A program made the translations under genes and the position numbers. A stretch of 64,000 bases of DNA from Anseranas semipalmata. Taxonomy: Eukaryota > Chordata > Aves > Anseriformes > Anseranatidae. The notes below the pieces were generated by a model. That model was not told the origin of the DNA. It ran no database searches and saw only the letters and a list, made by a program, of their open reading frames with translations. Shown here piece after piece: positions 51,602 through 63,659 of this stretch. The stretch is from positions 121,159 to 185,158 of the forward strand of contig VXAA01003380.1 of NCBI GenBank assembly GCA_013399115.1, given 5' to 3'. Each line of letters opens with the position of its first letter. The first letter of the stretch is position 1.

Positions 51602-51642
51602 GAAAAAAAAAGGGGGGGCGGGGGGGGGTAGGAAAAAAAAAA
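51602..51642. repeat. Poly-A / poly-G / poly-A block with near-continuous G run
   Basis: After nine A there are seven G, one C, nine G, TA and two G, then ten A. A G run of this size in sequence about 65 percent AT is unusual and could fold into a G-quadruplex. Confidence 0.85.
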
Positions 51643-54600
51643 GAGAATTCACAATACAGAAAGTATTTAATAAGTAAATGTTTCAGACTTATCACTATCA
51701 ACCTTTACCAGATCTCTCTGGAAGCTGTCACACAATCCCGTACAGAGGTTGAAAGCAGCAGTTGGAGAACAGTGCTATGAGATGGACCATACTGCTCCTG
51801 TTATTAGTACCACTTAACAAAACAGAATTTAAATGGAAGAATCTCCTACTGAACTGTTACATGATACTAAGCCTTGCATGACAATTTACTTTATTTCATT
51901 AATGATCTTTACATTTGACTCAGAATAAAAGCAAGTTCATAAACACTGTTAAAACTAGTGAATTACAAGACTACATTGTCTTTTCAACTAATAATAGTTT
52001 TAGAAGCATTAACATTCTGAACCTTGAGTTTCCAAAGTCTACTATTCAAAAATAATACGACAAGAGACTGCAGTTCATGTTTGCAGCAGAGTACTCACGA
52101 GACATCCCACAAACTTGATTGGATCAAGATACTTCCTGAACCAGAAGTAGCAAGCACTAGTGGGTCAGCGCACAGCTGTGTCTGATTTAACTGGCGTGTT
52201 AACATGTACAATATATTAGCCTGGACAAAATAATAGCCTAATTCAGTGATATTATTTTTGAGACCCTACCTAGTGTCATTGCACTTCAAATATGACATAA
52301 TCAGCTTAATTAACCCTAGTTTTAGGGTCAGAAAAAATCTTGTGTGTTATCATACTGTTTACTCATAATGGATAGGCGGCTTTTATTTGGCCATGATTAT
52401 CTGGTATATCTAGCTGATTTCAGTGCTATTGATAGCTTGCTTTAAGAAGTGTTATGATACAGTATTGATTTCAAAAAGGCTTTATCACTGTGCTAATTTA
52501 CAAGAGATTCAATTAGTAAAGATGACTGGCAATATTTATTTAAAAATGCGCCCTCCCTTCTTGTGAATATATAAAGTATGACTTAAGTAAATGCTAAAAA
52601 TCAAGATCAAAATATTCAAAAGCAATCAGAAATGTTATTTCTAAAACTTTAGAAATAAGAAACAATTTCCAGAGAATAAATTTTCCAGCAGAAAGATACA
52701 TCACTACGAAATATCTCAAACTGCATATTCAGAACTTGAAGACAGGAAAAAAAAAAAAAAAGCTGTTCTTTTTTAAAACCTTTAAAATAAACTTATTTTA
52801 AAATAATGTGATGGATCTTAACTACAAGTTCTGCGAGCCATTCTATTCCACTAAGCTGGTCCATTTTTGTAGTTGATTGGACTTACTGAGCAATATGGAG
52901 ATGTTCTCCATTGGTAAATACCTAAGAGGTTGAATGGCAGTTGAGCGTTAACATTTATTCTCTTGTACCAAGTCTCTCAAGAAGTTTCCTGCTGGCCTTT
53001 TTTTGGTTGTTTCTGTATGCTTTGTGGTACCATACCTTCTATAAAAAAAAAAAAAAAAAGATTCAACTTAGGCTACTACTGGTAGTATTAAGGAGTATTA
53101 AGTGAAGTTTAAACAACTGGTATCACTTCAACCAACAATACTGTCACTGGTGTCCATTATGCTTGGAACAAAAAAGGAGCTATTTTCCTTCTGTTAGTGT
53201 AGGAAGAATCTACTCTCAAAAGTCTGATTATCCAAACATCTGCTCCAATGAGCAGCTGTCCAACACACAGTAATAAAACTATTAATTTTTGTCAAGTATT
53301 TAAATGATCAGATCTGAGGATCTGTTTTTTTTTTTTTTTTGCTGAAAACCATATTTGCTCATGTACCATGACAAGGGACAACACAAGAGCTTTTCCTTTC
53401 AATGTGCAAAGGCAAGCTCTGTATGCTCAGAGTTGCAAGGGCTGCTTAAAGTTAGTCCCTTGGTGAAACACAAATACCATTCATTCAATGCACCTTTGAA
53501 AATGTGTTTTTTTCCTGAAAGGAACAGAGATAAGAGAGGACCATTCCTCATTACTTTCTCTTGCAATGGGGCTGACACAACCTCATGGAACATCCAGCCC
53601 GTATTTGCACTCTTTGTTGAACTGAGAGGGGTTATTTTTTAGTATTTAGTCTACAAAACGTGGCCACTTATTGACCACCATATTGGTCTGAGCAGAGGAT
53701 AAATTAAAATATCTTTGGTGTGTTGTTTTACTGGATAAGGCTGACTAAAACTGATTAGCTCTAAACACAATTTTAGCACAATTTTACAGCTTTTGTCAAA
53801 TTACTTGAAATTATTAGATCTAATCTGTTATAGAATACCATTGTACAACTTTCATTTTTCAGAAATAGCAGTTTCTGTATTTTGGTAAGTCCTGTTAAGT
53901 TTATTAGAATATACAACATGCAATTATATACGATTCATTACTTATGCCCACTAGTTAATGAGAGACATTTTCCGGCACAGTTTTCATGATAATGTATTTT
54001 CATTTCTACAGATTAAGCTTGAAGTGAGACAGCTGTCAATTTATTCTCACTACTCTCTAACTCCCTTGTTCCAAACTTAAATTTCACATGTCAGACTGAC
54101 AATAAGGACAGTTTAATGCACTTCTAAGTCATATATGTGTACGTGGTAAATTACACTACAAAACTCTCATCAGGAAACCTGAGAAATCTCTAAGAAAATT
54201 ATAATTCCTTTCAGCTTCTGTGTGTGAGTGTGTTTACCAAACATACTGTAGACAGAATGAAACATAAGGCACTTTCTGAAGTGGAAAATTACTCCAGTGG
54301 CAGATGGACAAACTTCCTCTGTTCTCCTCCCAGGAAGAAATTTGCCTCTGGAGGTTTTGGATCTTGTCATCAGACACCATCATGACCCCCTATCTCATAA
54401 AACCTTTCTCTGCAGAAATGATAGTGAAACACATACTCATATCCAGACCATAGGATGAACATCTAGAGACAGGACCATAAGAGTAGCATTATTTTCAGCC
54501 ACCATACAGACCTAGCTCTTCGAAGGCTAGATACCAGATACCCAGAAGAAAACTCTTCCTTTTTTTTTTTATCCACGATAGACACTTCAGAATAGTTCCT

Positions 54601-54724
54601 TACTACAGTCATGCTCAAGTTTGCTATTACCAACTCTTCAGCCAGAATGTCTATTCCAGCCAAATGTATTTAAGTGATTGCTGTCAAAACAAAGATTACA
54701 TCATTTTACACCCCTGTTTTACAG

Positions 54725-54835
54725 ATTAGGTAGCCAGGGCATCTGCAAAATGAAGGTTAAGCTCATTTACTTTGGCAAAGGCTTTGCAATCAACTGATGA
54801 AAAGTGGTATCTGTATATAGTTGTTTTAATAATGT
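54725..54835 (+). mobile_element. MIR-family SINE, 3' fragment
   Basis: GGGCATCTGCAAAATGAAGG matches 'cccatctgtaaaatggggat', and GGCTTTGCAATCAACTGATG AAAAGTGGTA matches 'tgctttgagatcactgatgaaaagcgctatat', ending in an ATTATT-like tail (GTTTTAATAATG). This is the 3' half of a MIR. The first part can also be read in the opposite direction because that region of MIR is partly palindromic. Confidence 0.58.
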
Positions 54836-56144
54836 ACTAACTAATGGCTTATCTTCAGAAAACCCATATTGATTTCCATACACATTTTAAAAAAACATTT
54901 ATTTTTACTAGTTTCTATTAGGCTTTGGAACCCCTTTAAATAAAAAGGACTTCCTTTCTTCACCATTCACTTTTCTCCAGGGGGAAAAAAAAACACACAA
55001 TAGGAAATAATTTTATAAACATGTTCTTAGTATAGTTGGCTAAAAAGTAGCTGTATGACACACAGTTTGGACAATCTCATCCCACACGCTGACATAAATA
55101 TCATGGCTGATGACATACAAATGGATGAAGCAAAGCCTTGGCACTATATGATTGTGTTGTTACCAAGTTCTAAAAAACAGAGCAATGGGAAATCATAATA
55201 AAGGTGTCCAAAATATGAACAGGGCAGTGATGACCTAAAAGAAACGACAAACAAAATAAAACTAAGGAATTCAATTCAAATCTGATAACCCCAATACAGA
55301 ACTCATTTTAAGAATGAGTACTTTGACAAATTTCCCTTGCAATTCTAGAAATACAATACTGCTATAAAAAGATGTTTTGTGTGAAAGATGTTTCTCAGGC
55401 CACGTACTAAATGACCTCTTCCACAGACTGTTCCTGTTTCATTTTAAAAATCAGCTCTTTCTCTACCTCCTTTCAGGAAATCTCACTAGACAGATGCTCA
55501 ACAGAACTTCATTTCTTTGACAGTTGGAAACATTTGTTAATCTCCACACTTGTTCATACCAACCTGTTTTTAGACATTTGCTCAAGTCCTGCACTAGCTC
55601 CTTAGAGTATCTAGAAGCCTCCTGGAGGTTTTAAATCATATTAAATGAGCATAAGATGTCACTGGCATGCTTTAATGACAAACTAAGAGAGAGAACCTGC
55701 ATTAAAATTCATACAGTCCAAATCCATCCTTCAACATCTAGAACATATGCATCTCTCCACATCTCAAAAGCACTGATTCCTTCCATGACTGTACATCATC
55801 TTCTCCACGACATACTTTGAACAGACTCCTCCTTGTTGATGTTGCCTAGTCCCTGTAGTCCTCTCCCAGCCTGACCTTGATTCTAAAGCCTGCTCACATT
55901 TATATTCAAGAGCTCATAGGTCTAAGAATCCTACTTATTTCAGTCACATTTCTATATCAGTCTTCGTCTAGCAACCCTTCACGGATCCTTCTGCCAGCCA
56001 CCTCACCGGCAAGTTGCGTTGCCTTTGAACATCCTGACCCCTCTTTGCCCCACGGTGCCCCCACCCTGCTTTATGATATCTCTTTTTCACAGAGAATTTT
56101 TGCTCCACCACTGCCACTCTCAGCCAAAGCCATTCCTTCTGGCA

Positions 56145-56167
56145 AAGCAAACAAACAAACAAACAAA
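56145..56167. repeat. (CAAA)n microsatellite
   Basis: Five CAAA units. Confidence 0.85.
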
Positions 56168-56801
56168 ACCTCAGTCTACATCTGGACTGATACAATTTTT
56201 CAGCCATACCTACAGAGTTTGTTACACACCAGAACCAATTTATGTACCCCAGAGCCGAAAAGCTTCCAGCACAAACATCATTGGACCTAGTATCTTTTTG
56301 ATGATGAAGTATTACATAGGAGAAGCACAGATAATTAACAGAGAGCACCGAACAGAAATATTTTGAGGATAAGTTCTGCTTTCCTTGTATTCATCCCCTT
56401 TCTTCCTCAGTTTCCTACCATACCAACCTGTCAACTTTCCAGGATTCAGACGGAATTGTTAGGAGTTGAAAGTCTGTCTGTATTGCTAGGAATTAAAAGA
56501 GTAGCAGTTTAAATAACTATGCAATGTGCATTATTTGTACTACTACTATTATGATTATTTGTTGTACTAAGATAGCACCTAAGATCCCTCTGTTTTGGGC
56601 TCTCTACAAGCAGAGGAAAAAAAGTGTTTTCACTAGAGACATTATAATTTGAATATAGAGATACAAGAAATTGGATTGTATGAGAAAAGAATGGAAAAAG
56701 ATAGTGTGACAGCAAGAAATTTTGAGGACATCAGCAGCCTAACTCTTGCCAACTCATGTAGCAACTTAACAAAAGAGAGTTTTAAGGAGGGACACTTTGG
56801 T

Positions 56802-57378
56802 AATCACAGAATCACAGAGTGGTTGAGGTTGGAAGAGACCTCTGGAGACCATCCAGTCCAACCCCCTGCCAAGCAGGGTCACCTAGAGCACGTTGCACAG
56901 GATCACGTCCAGGCGGGTTTTGAATATCTCCAGAGAAGGAGACTCCACAGCCTCTCTGGGCAACCTGTTCCAGTGCTCTGCCACCCTCACAGGAAAGAAG
57001 TGCCCCCTCATATTCACATGCGACTTCCTGTGTTTCAGTTTGTGCCCGTTGCCTCTTGTCCTGTTGCTGGGCACCACTGAAAAGAGTCCATCCCCATCCT
57101 CTTGCCACTCTCCCTTCAGATATTTGTACACATTGATAAGATCCCCTCTCAGCCTTCTCTTCTCCAAGCTAAACAGGCCCAGCTCTCTCAGCCTCTCCTC
57201 ATATGAGAGATGCTCCAGTCCCCTCATCATCTTCATAGCCCTGCTCTGGACCTGCTCCAGGAGCTCCATGGCCCTCTTGTGCTGGGGAGCCCAGAACTGG
57301 ACACAATCCTCCAGGTGTGGCCTCACCAGGGCTGAGCAGAGGGAGAGGATCACCTCCCTCGCCCTGCTGGCAACACTA
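56802..57378 (-). mobile_element. CR1 LINE, 5'-truncated, youngest-looking copy
   Basis: The 3' tail on + starts AATCACAGAATCACAGAGTG, followed by GGTTGAGGTTGGAAGAGACC and TCCAGTCCAACCCCCTGCC, a CR1 3' end common in neoavian birds. The body encodes the C-terminal part of ORF2 without interruption from about 57378 to the stop at 56883, about 165 codons. Blocks include [51 protein letters not shown] and [19 protein letters not shown]. The unbroken frame and close fit to CR1 consensus motifs mean low divergence. It lacks the RT core and endonuclease, so it cannot move by itself. The frame continues open into host DNA up to 57611 by chance. Confidence 0.95.
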
Positions 57379-59479
57379 GTAGTAAAAGGCCTCCTGAGCT
57401 TCAAACAAATCATGGGGAAGAGTTTAAAAAGAATGGTTGAAAATCTAGCGAGAGTGATGGAAGCTGGAGCAATCTTTTTAATGAGGAATATGAAACAATT
57501 CCTAGCATGGGAGCAGGTTACAGAGAACACTGAAGGAGAACACTGTACACAGAGAGTACAGAAAGTATGTACAGATGACGAGACAGAAGAGAAACTGGTT
57601 TGAAGCAGCAAGATGTTTTTGTGCAGTATTAAGCATTCTTACTACTATTTTTTTCTGGCCTACTATGAGTGTAGATAAGAACTGTAATTATGGATTTACA
57701 TTTTATAGAAGATTGAGTATGTGAACTCATACAGTATAATATGCTATTTCTTGTATGACTTTGCAAAAAAGCCCCAACTGACTTTACAGTATGAATATTT
57801 ATCACTATTGTACTTTATAAAACCTATACATGGGTTTATATATAGGTTGGTATTCTTAATATTGAGTCAATTATATGGAATTTTATGGAATAGACTGCAT
57901 ATGATCTACTTGTGAAATATTTCCTGGAAAACATTGGTAAACTTAAATGCCTTTGAGATTTCTATCAGATATTCTGATTACCATCATTCCATTCACTTAT
58001 ACCTTTCAGTGGAGAAACAAATAATTTTGGAATTCAAAATCTTATCAATAACTCACTTTCTATCCACTCTGAATATTTGTTTCTTTTGGTTAGCCTTATT
58101 CTTTGTCAACCAAGTTAAAAAAACGACTGAAAAGGAAGGCACTCTGGCATATGTATCCATTATTCCTTCTACAATGCAATACTCCCACTGGTTTTCATGG
58201 GAATTATGCATATGAAAGGACTGCATTATTAGGCTAGATTAAGAGAAGACATTTGGAAATACTTAACTCATCATACCACTTCAGAACCTAATATTTATAA
58301 TGGCACTTGAGCCTGGAGCAATATAAATAAAAGCAGAAAATAGCACTCCTGTAAATATATTATGTGCTGATTTTCCTTAACTTTTTATTAGATATATCAA
58401 TAAGAATTGCACTGAGTCAAAAAATAGTTTCTTGGCTTTTTGGTATTAGAACAAGTACAGAAATATGAATCAGATCATTCCAACAAAACTTGCAATATTC
58501 CTAAGCACTGGAAGTAAGAGGACATTAGAAGTGTTCCATTCCAAAAATATGAATTAGATACCTGTGTAATCACGTAAATGTCCTGAAAATTTTCCTTTGT
58601 AGCCACTATGTCTTCATGATCAGATTGCATTAACACTGATCCCCTGTAAATATCACAAGTCGTCTTTAATTCTTCAGACATGTCTCTTCAATTTTGGCTT
58701 CAGAAGTGATGTTCTCTTCCCATTCCACAGCAACTCAAGCATGTATGAACTGTTTTCCTCTGACCTAGGAATGATATTGGGCTCTTCCTTCCTCAGAACT
58801 ACAAATGAATTGACCTTCACTTTACCATAACAGAGTGGGTAGACCACAGTTTGTTCTTTCCTACATACGTAGCTCAGACATAGAATTAATTTGCTAGGCT
58901 AGTTAGAATGGGCTTTGCTGCACAGTTAACCCTGTACCTTAATTTGCTTGCTCTTACTACTTCCATAAATAGTTTTCCCACCTGATACTTTTATTGCCTC
59001 AAACTGGGATTGCCCAATCCAGCTGGGAACATGTGGAAAAATGCAGATTTTAACTTCTGGCCAGCAAGATGCTTTACAGCAGGAACACCGACTAAAATTT
59101 TGACATTCCGATAGTACTTCCACACCTTGAAACAATCCACCGAGCATTTAACACTTCCAATACTCTTTTAAGTATGATGGCTCACATCTGGACATGATTA
59201 ATCAGGTCAAAGCCAGGTATTCACCATGAGAGTTAAGGCTATTGTATAATTTATCCCTAAAGGATACTTCTTGGAGCATAAACCTTTGAACTAAAATCCT
59301 ATCCAAACACATAGTGCATCTTTTCATATTGTTCTAGACTGTATCTTGGATTAACATATCATTATACCTGTAACATGAAAGTCATATTATTAAGCCTTCC
59401 TTAAAAAATAAAAGTGAGAATATTACCATTATTTAAATGAAAATGTAGAATTTATTTATATGACAGTTCTAATATCATA
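57379..59479. other. AT-rich non-coding stretch with two unexplained open frames on -
   Basis: No exon is firmly supported. Two open frames on the - strand, 58562-58681 and 58938-59147, each run in phase 0 into a plausible splice donor. They are discussed as a finding. No family was recognised. Confidence 0.45.
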
Positions 59480-59890
59480 TCTGAGTCTGGAGAAGTGCAT
59501 TTCAAGAAAGAAGAAATAGGGAGAGTTCAGATGAAAGCAACAAGAAATGGTGATCTGGCATACAAGAGAAAACTAACATTTTCTTTCTATAAGGCAGAAA
59601 AGAACAAATTGGGATTTGTTAAGGGAAGAAAGCAATAAGAATATGATTAAGGATCTCAAATATGTAAAAGTCTGCTGCAAAGAGGAAAATAAATTCCCTG
59701 TAACCCCAGTGCAAAAAGTAGCAGGTTCAAGTAACTTTCAGCAAGTTAAGTTTCATACCAGAAATCAGGAAAAACTTTCTAATGACAAGGCTAGTGAAAC
59801 ACTGGAATAGATTACTTAGGTAAGTAATCGTAACAAATCTTCAAGGAGAAAGTCAGCAAGCATCCATTAACAAAGACGAATTTTATTGAC
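59480..59890 (+). mobile_element. Old CR1-type LINE, 5'-truncated 3' part
   Basis: GAGAGTTCAGATGAAAGCAA matches the 'RVQRRATKM' region (gagagtccagagaagagcaac). LKYVKVCCKEENKF (about 59652-59693) matches 'YKYLKGCCKE', and the later text ACTTTCAGCAAGTTAAGTTT and CAGAAATCAGGAAAAACTTT matches 'LKQRRFHTRKNFF'. ACACTGGAATAGATTACTTA matches 'HWNRLP'. The body is old, with many stops. The 3' tail is not clearly preserved. Confidence 0.75.
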
Positions 59891-60426
59891 CATGGCTTTG
59901 AAGAAAGAGTGAGGGGGTGGGCATGACACATGCTTGGCGTCCTTTTCAGCTGTATGATACCGATACCACACATCAGTACAATTTGATGTGGGACCTTGAC
60001 TTGGAATGAAAGTCATAGTCTGCAAAAGACTCAGTCAATTTCTTCATGCAGATGATCACTTGGATTCCGATGCAATCTCCTAGTTATGGATCACCTAGCT
60101 CCATTGATCTAGTCTGCAGCTTCTTTATTCAACAGTTTACCAATAATTACTTTCAGGATTGGACCATACATAAACATAATGTCTAATCTGGTCACAGCAT
60201 ATAGCACTTTGCTTGCTAAGAGCCGTGACTTTGTAACTGGTTCCATGGCCTTAGAGCCAGACAACATTAGCAACAGCTGCTAATAACGTGGAATTGTGGA
60301 ATTCCAGATGTAGTCTTTGATGGCAATTTTCAAAAGGAATTAGCTTCAATTTGTTTTCCTTCAAAATTCTAGATGTACCCAAAATTCTTAATCCTGTATC
60401 TGTACATTACTATTGACTGTGATCTT

Positions 60427-60498
60427 TTGTGTTGTTTTTGGTATTTTTGCTGTTTTTCTTTTTGTTCGGGTCTGTTTTTTTTGTTTTTTGTTTTTTTT
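60427..60498. repeat. T-rich low-complexity tract
   Basis: Irregular T runs interrupted by single G, mainly GTTTTT units. Confidence 0.8.
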
Positions 60499-61309
60499 AA
60501 GTCCATAACTTTTAATGGTAGATCATCTTTAATAATTAGAATAACAATCCTGTAAACACTGCATGAGAATATGTTTACTTCAGAGTAGTCTTTGGAGAGT
60601 TAACACAAAATAATTAAACAACCTTCTCCAGTCAGTCTATTTTGTTTCCAATAAAAAACTTATAATTGTTCTCATGTGAGAACTCAGGACAAATTTACAG
60701 CTGCCAGTCTGACAAGCCACTAAGTATGGAAAAGTAACATTGTCCAATTTCATTTCAACATTCCTGGGTTTCATTCTATAGTAAGCAGCCTTTATAAGTA
60801 GGAATATCACAAAACTGTGCAAATCCCTTACATTTAAAACACCTGACTTAACACCAGGTAAATGATACAAGGAAAAAAAGAAAAATCTTGCATTTTACAT
60901 CATGTTTTGGATGGTGAGAACTGAACTGTTAGAAAAATAACATGTTTTGTAAAACGCATATACAGTACAGACCATGACAACTGAAAATGGTACAACAGCA
61001 ACAGAGCAAGCATCAGGTGTCCTCAAAGTTTCTGCACTCAACAAAGTAGCTCCCACTCAAAACACTGACATTTGACAGAAGTTACAAACGTTTGTGCTTC
61101 AGATAAAACCAAAATCTTTAAATTACATGGAATCTCTCCTACAGACAATCGCTCTCTGATGGTGTGTACATTACTGTCCTTTCCACAACCTTTACAAAGA
61201 GGCACAAAGCACAACTCCACCTCCGTCCTCCGAATAAGAAAAGTTGCCAAAAAGACGGATACAGAGTTAAATTAACCCCCGGTCTGCCCCCTTGGGCTGC
61301 CTGCAGTGT

Positions 61310-61318
61310 ACTCACCAT
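61310..61318 (-). promoter_or_regulatory. Consensus 5' splice site, candidate end of a 5' untranslated exon
   Basis: The - strand reads CCCGCGATG|GTGAGTACAC, a near-ideal donor, with the last exon base at 61316. The flanking 80 bases are locally GC-rich. If used, it could end the upstream untranslated exon required by the - strand coding exon at 15617-15794. Joining the two would not place this ATG in frame with the signal peptide, so the ATG would be an upstream start. No promoter or acceptor to its right was identified. Confidence 0.3.
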
Positions 61319-62612
61319 CGCGGGCTGGTTTCGGAGACTTTCTTCCCCTCCCCCTGCACCTAAGCACAATGAGGGAGAATGGAGAGTAGTTTCAGCATTA
61401 AATTTGAACTTCCCTGCTTTTGTTAGCATGAGTCACCACCTTAACATTATCTCAACTGTAGACTTTTATCTGTGAATATCTAAGCCCTGTCTTGTGGAAA
61501 ACTAATTACTGAGCCGCTGAGAGGCTTCATAATGTCCTGCATTTAAGTCCTGAACATCATACATAATGCATAGGAAGCAGTCTCTGCACTCTGATTACAG
61601 AACACTGTCATTAAGAGAGCAAATTAAAGATGTGAATAATTCACTGGCTGAGCTTATTGTCAGTGCTGCATTGTGAAATTAGAATTTCTAATAAGTACTG
61701 CAATTTTTTTAACCCAATTAACACAGAGAACATCTTGAGTCTGATTAGTACAATAAAAATTATTACCTTATTCTTTTGCTTCACAACAGCCAAATTAAAT
61801 ACTGTACTTAATTATGCAGCATTCATTGCGTCTGTGCTAGAAATAATAAAAATAAAAAAAAAACCCTCACTATCTCTTTAATAAGACTTCCAATATTTAG
61901 AATGCAACCGAAAAATAGAGCATACGAATCTCTAAGCATAATTTCACATTGCAAAGTTAGTGCCTTTTTTTTTTTAAGACTTTGCAAATCGGTTTTAATA
62001 TCAGCAGTCGACCATGATGTCACCGCTGAGGTCTTCTTTGGAAACAAAAACGTATTCAAAAAAAACCCACAAAATGACCCTTCTAAACAAGCTCTGAATA
62101 TATATTGTGAATTAACTTTCTCTGGGTTGATGTGAAGACAGAAAAAAACCTGTACCACTTACTGACTTGAAACTGAATACACAAATACACAAACATACAC
62201 ATATATAAACATCTATATATATGTTGTTTCAAAAAAGATGTTTAAAATATATCATTAAAAGCAGGAGCTGGATCAGCTCTCTTACCTCAGTTCCCTCTTG
62301 GCATGGGATAGATAACAGCCTTTCATCCTAGAAAGGAGGAAAGTCCAATTCAACATCCAGCATGTTGATTTTCCCCCACACGGTGCCTGCTGCCATGTTA
62401 AATAAAGAAAATGATCACTGAGGATGCAGCTTTTGTCTCCAAATATTTTTATGCTGCCTTTTAGTGTCAAGGAGTCCAGGAACCTCAGCACATCTGGCAG
62501 TAGACACCACTGGCTGCAGCTGCTGCAATGGTATTTTCCTCAACCCTATTTCAATTCCAGCTCCTTTTTCTTCCCCATCCTGGGGAAGTTTAATCACCGA
62601 GCATGGGTGAAG

Positions 62613-62631
62613 AAAAAAAAAAAAAAAAAAA
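62613..62631. repeat. Poly-A run followed by G5
   Basis: Nineteen A followed by GGGGGC. Confidence 0.85.
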
Positions 62632-62654
62632 GGGGGCATTGCAATCATGAGCTT

Positions 62655-62690
62655 GCTTGCTTTCTTTCTCTCTTTTTTTTTTTTTTTTCC
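62655..62690. repeat. Pyrimidine tract ending CCTAG
   Basis: CT-rich, with about eighteen consecutive T near the end. On + it looks like a polypyrimidine tract followed by TAG, but no coding frame follows it. Confidence 0.75.
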
Positions 62691-62804
62691 TAGAGACAGG
62701 GACTGCAGCAAACACCTTGCATCTTTGTCTAGTTATTTTAGCATGTGCATGCAAGAGGGAAAAAAAAAAAAAAAGCCCTGAAAATTATTCAGACACAATG
62801 CAAT

Positions 62805-62925
62805 AGACATAAAGAGAGACAAAAAGACAGACAGAGAGGAGGGAAAGAGGGAGAAAGAGAATGAGGGAGATAGAGAGAAGGAGAGGGAGAGAGAGGAAAC
62901 AGACTAAGAGAGGGAGAGGGGGCTG
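62805..62925. repeat. GA-rich low-complexity tract
   Basis: Nearly all purine on + for 120 bases, with GAGAGA, GGGAGA and AGACAGAC units. Confidence 0.88.
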
Positions 62926-63549
62926 TCAGTGCAGATAAATCTGCATATGGAAATCAGGGTTATCCTGGGTACAGTTTTATTTAACCACGATGTACTGTTT
63001 TTTTTAATTAGACAGGAATTTAGAGAAGGAAACGAGGGATTCTTACAAACACATGAGCAAATGAAGCATTTTGAATCGCAAGAGAGACTTTTCACAGCAA
63101 CGGCAAAACTTTCTATAGTAACTTTCTTGTTAGGAGCAAAAGTTTCAGGCACTGCTGCTAATTTACACACACACAAGCAAAGCTGGAAGAGAATTTTGAA
63201 ATGAAATCAAATCAAGACACCCCAAATAATGCAACAAATAGTGAAAAGACCCAGAAGCCACCAAGTACACAATATGTATTTTAAACTAAGTTATGCCAGG
63301 TACGGGCTTTAGGACTTTCTCCCTGGTCTCTGCGCTGTGGTTACTGTCACAGCTAATGAAGACTTCTCAGTAAACGAGAACAGCAATGCCGAGCTTGGAT
63401 TTCAAATGTACTAAACGCTACTTCCCATGCTTGATGAAAATTGCTTTTCTAGAGCCAGGAGCAGTGCCTGACCAACATGGGGAGGATGGGTAAGGGTTTG
63501 TAAGGCACCAGAAAAGACCGGAACCTCTTGCCCGTGGCTGTTAGCAAGG

Positions 63550-63564
63550 ATGGCGGAGAACAAG
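63550..63564 (+). CDS. Candidate first coding exon (MAENK) with donor, gene continuing right
   Basis: An ATG at 63550-63552 has A at -3 and G at +4, a strong start context. Five codons later (M-A-E-N-K) the sequence reads AAG|GTGAGG, a good 5' splice site with the last exon base at 63564, phase 0. The ATG lies inside AAGGATGGCGGAG, which resembles a YY1 site often found at CpG-island promoters. The CpG-rich block just downstream fits a gene start. The evidence is only motif-level: five codons carry no family signal, and the next exon is outside the window. Confidence 0.25.
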
Positions 63565-63659
63565 GTGAGGTGGCAGAGGAGAAGGAGAAGGAGAATGAGG
63601 TTCTGGTACAGGAATGGATAGACTAGACTAGGAGGAAATCAGAAAAAGCAGAGAGTTGA

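Larger units (their letters stand above)
51643..56801. other. AT-rich non-coding stretch
   Basis: No exon is supported. A MIR fragment lies at 54725-54835 and a (CAAA)n run at 56145-56167. The C/T-rich part at about 55690-56140 is GC-richer than its neighbours and may be an old repeat that I cannot name. The part at 52380-52560 is complex and may be conserved non-coding DNA. Confidence 0.5.
59891..63549. other. Non-coding stretch becoming richer in GC and purine tracts to the right
   Basis: No coding exon is firmly supported. It holds a T-rich tract at 60427-60498, a strong donor-like site on - at 61316 (listed), homopolymer runs at 62613-62631 and 62761-62774, and a GA-rich tract at 62805-62925. 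The segment at about 61500-61700 is complex and may be conserved non-coding DNA. Confidence 0.5.

Noticed and set aside
56893..57603. 236-residue open frame on +
   Set aside because: It is the antisense shadow of the intact CR1 ORF2 frame on the - strand.
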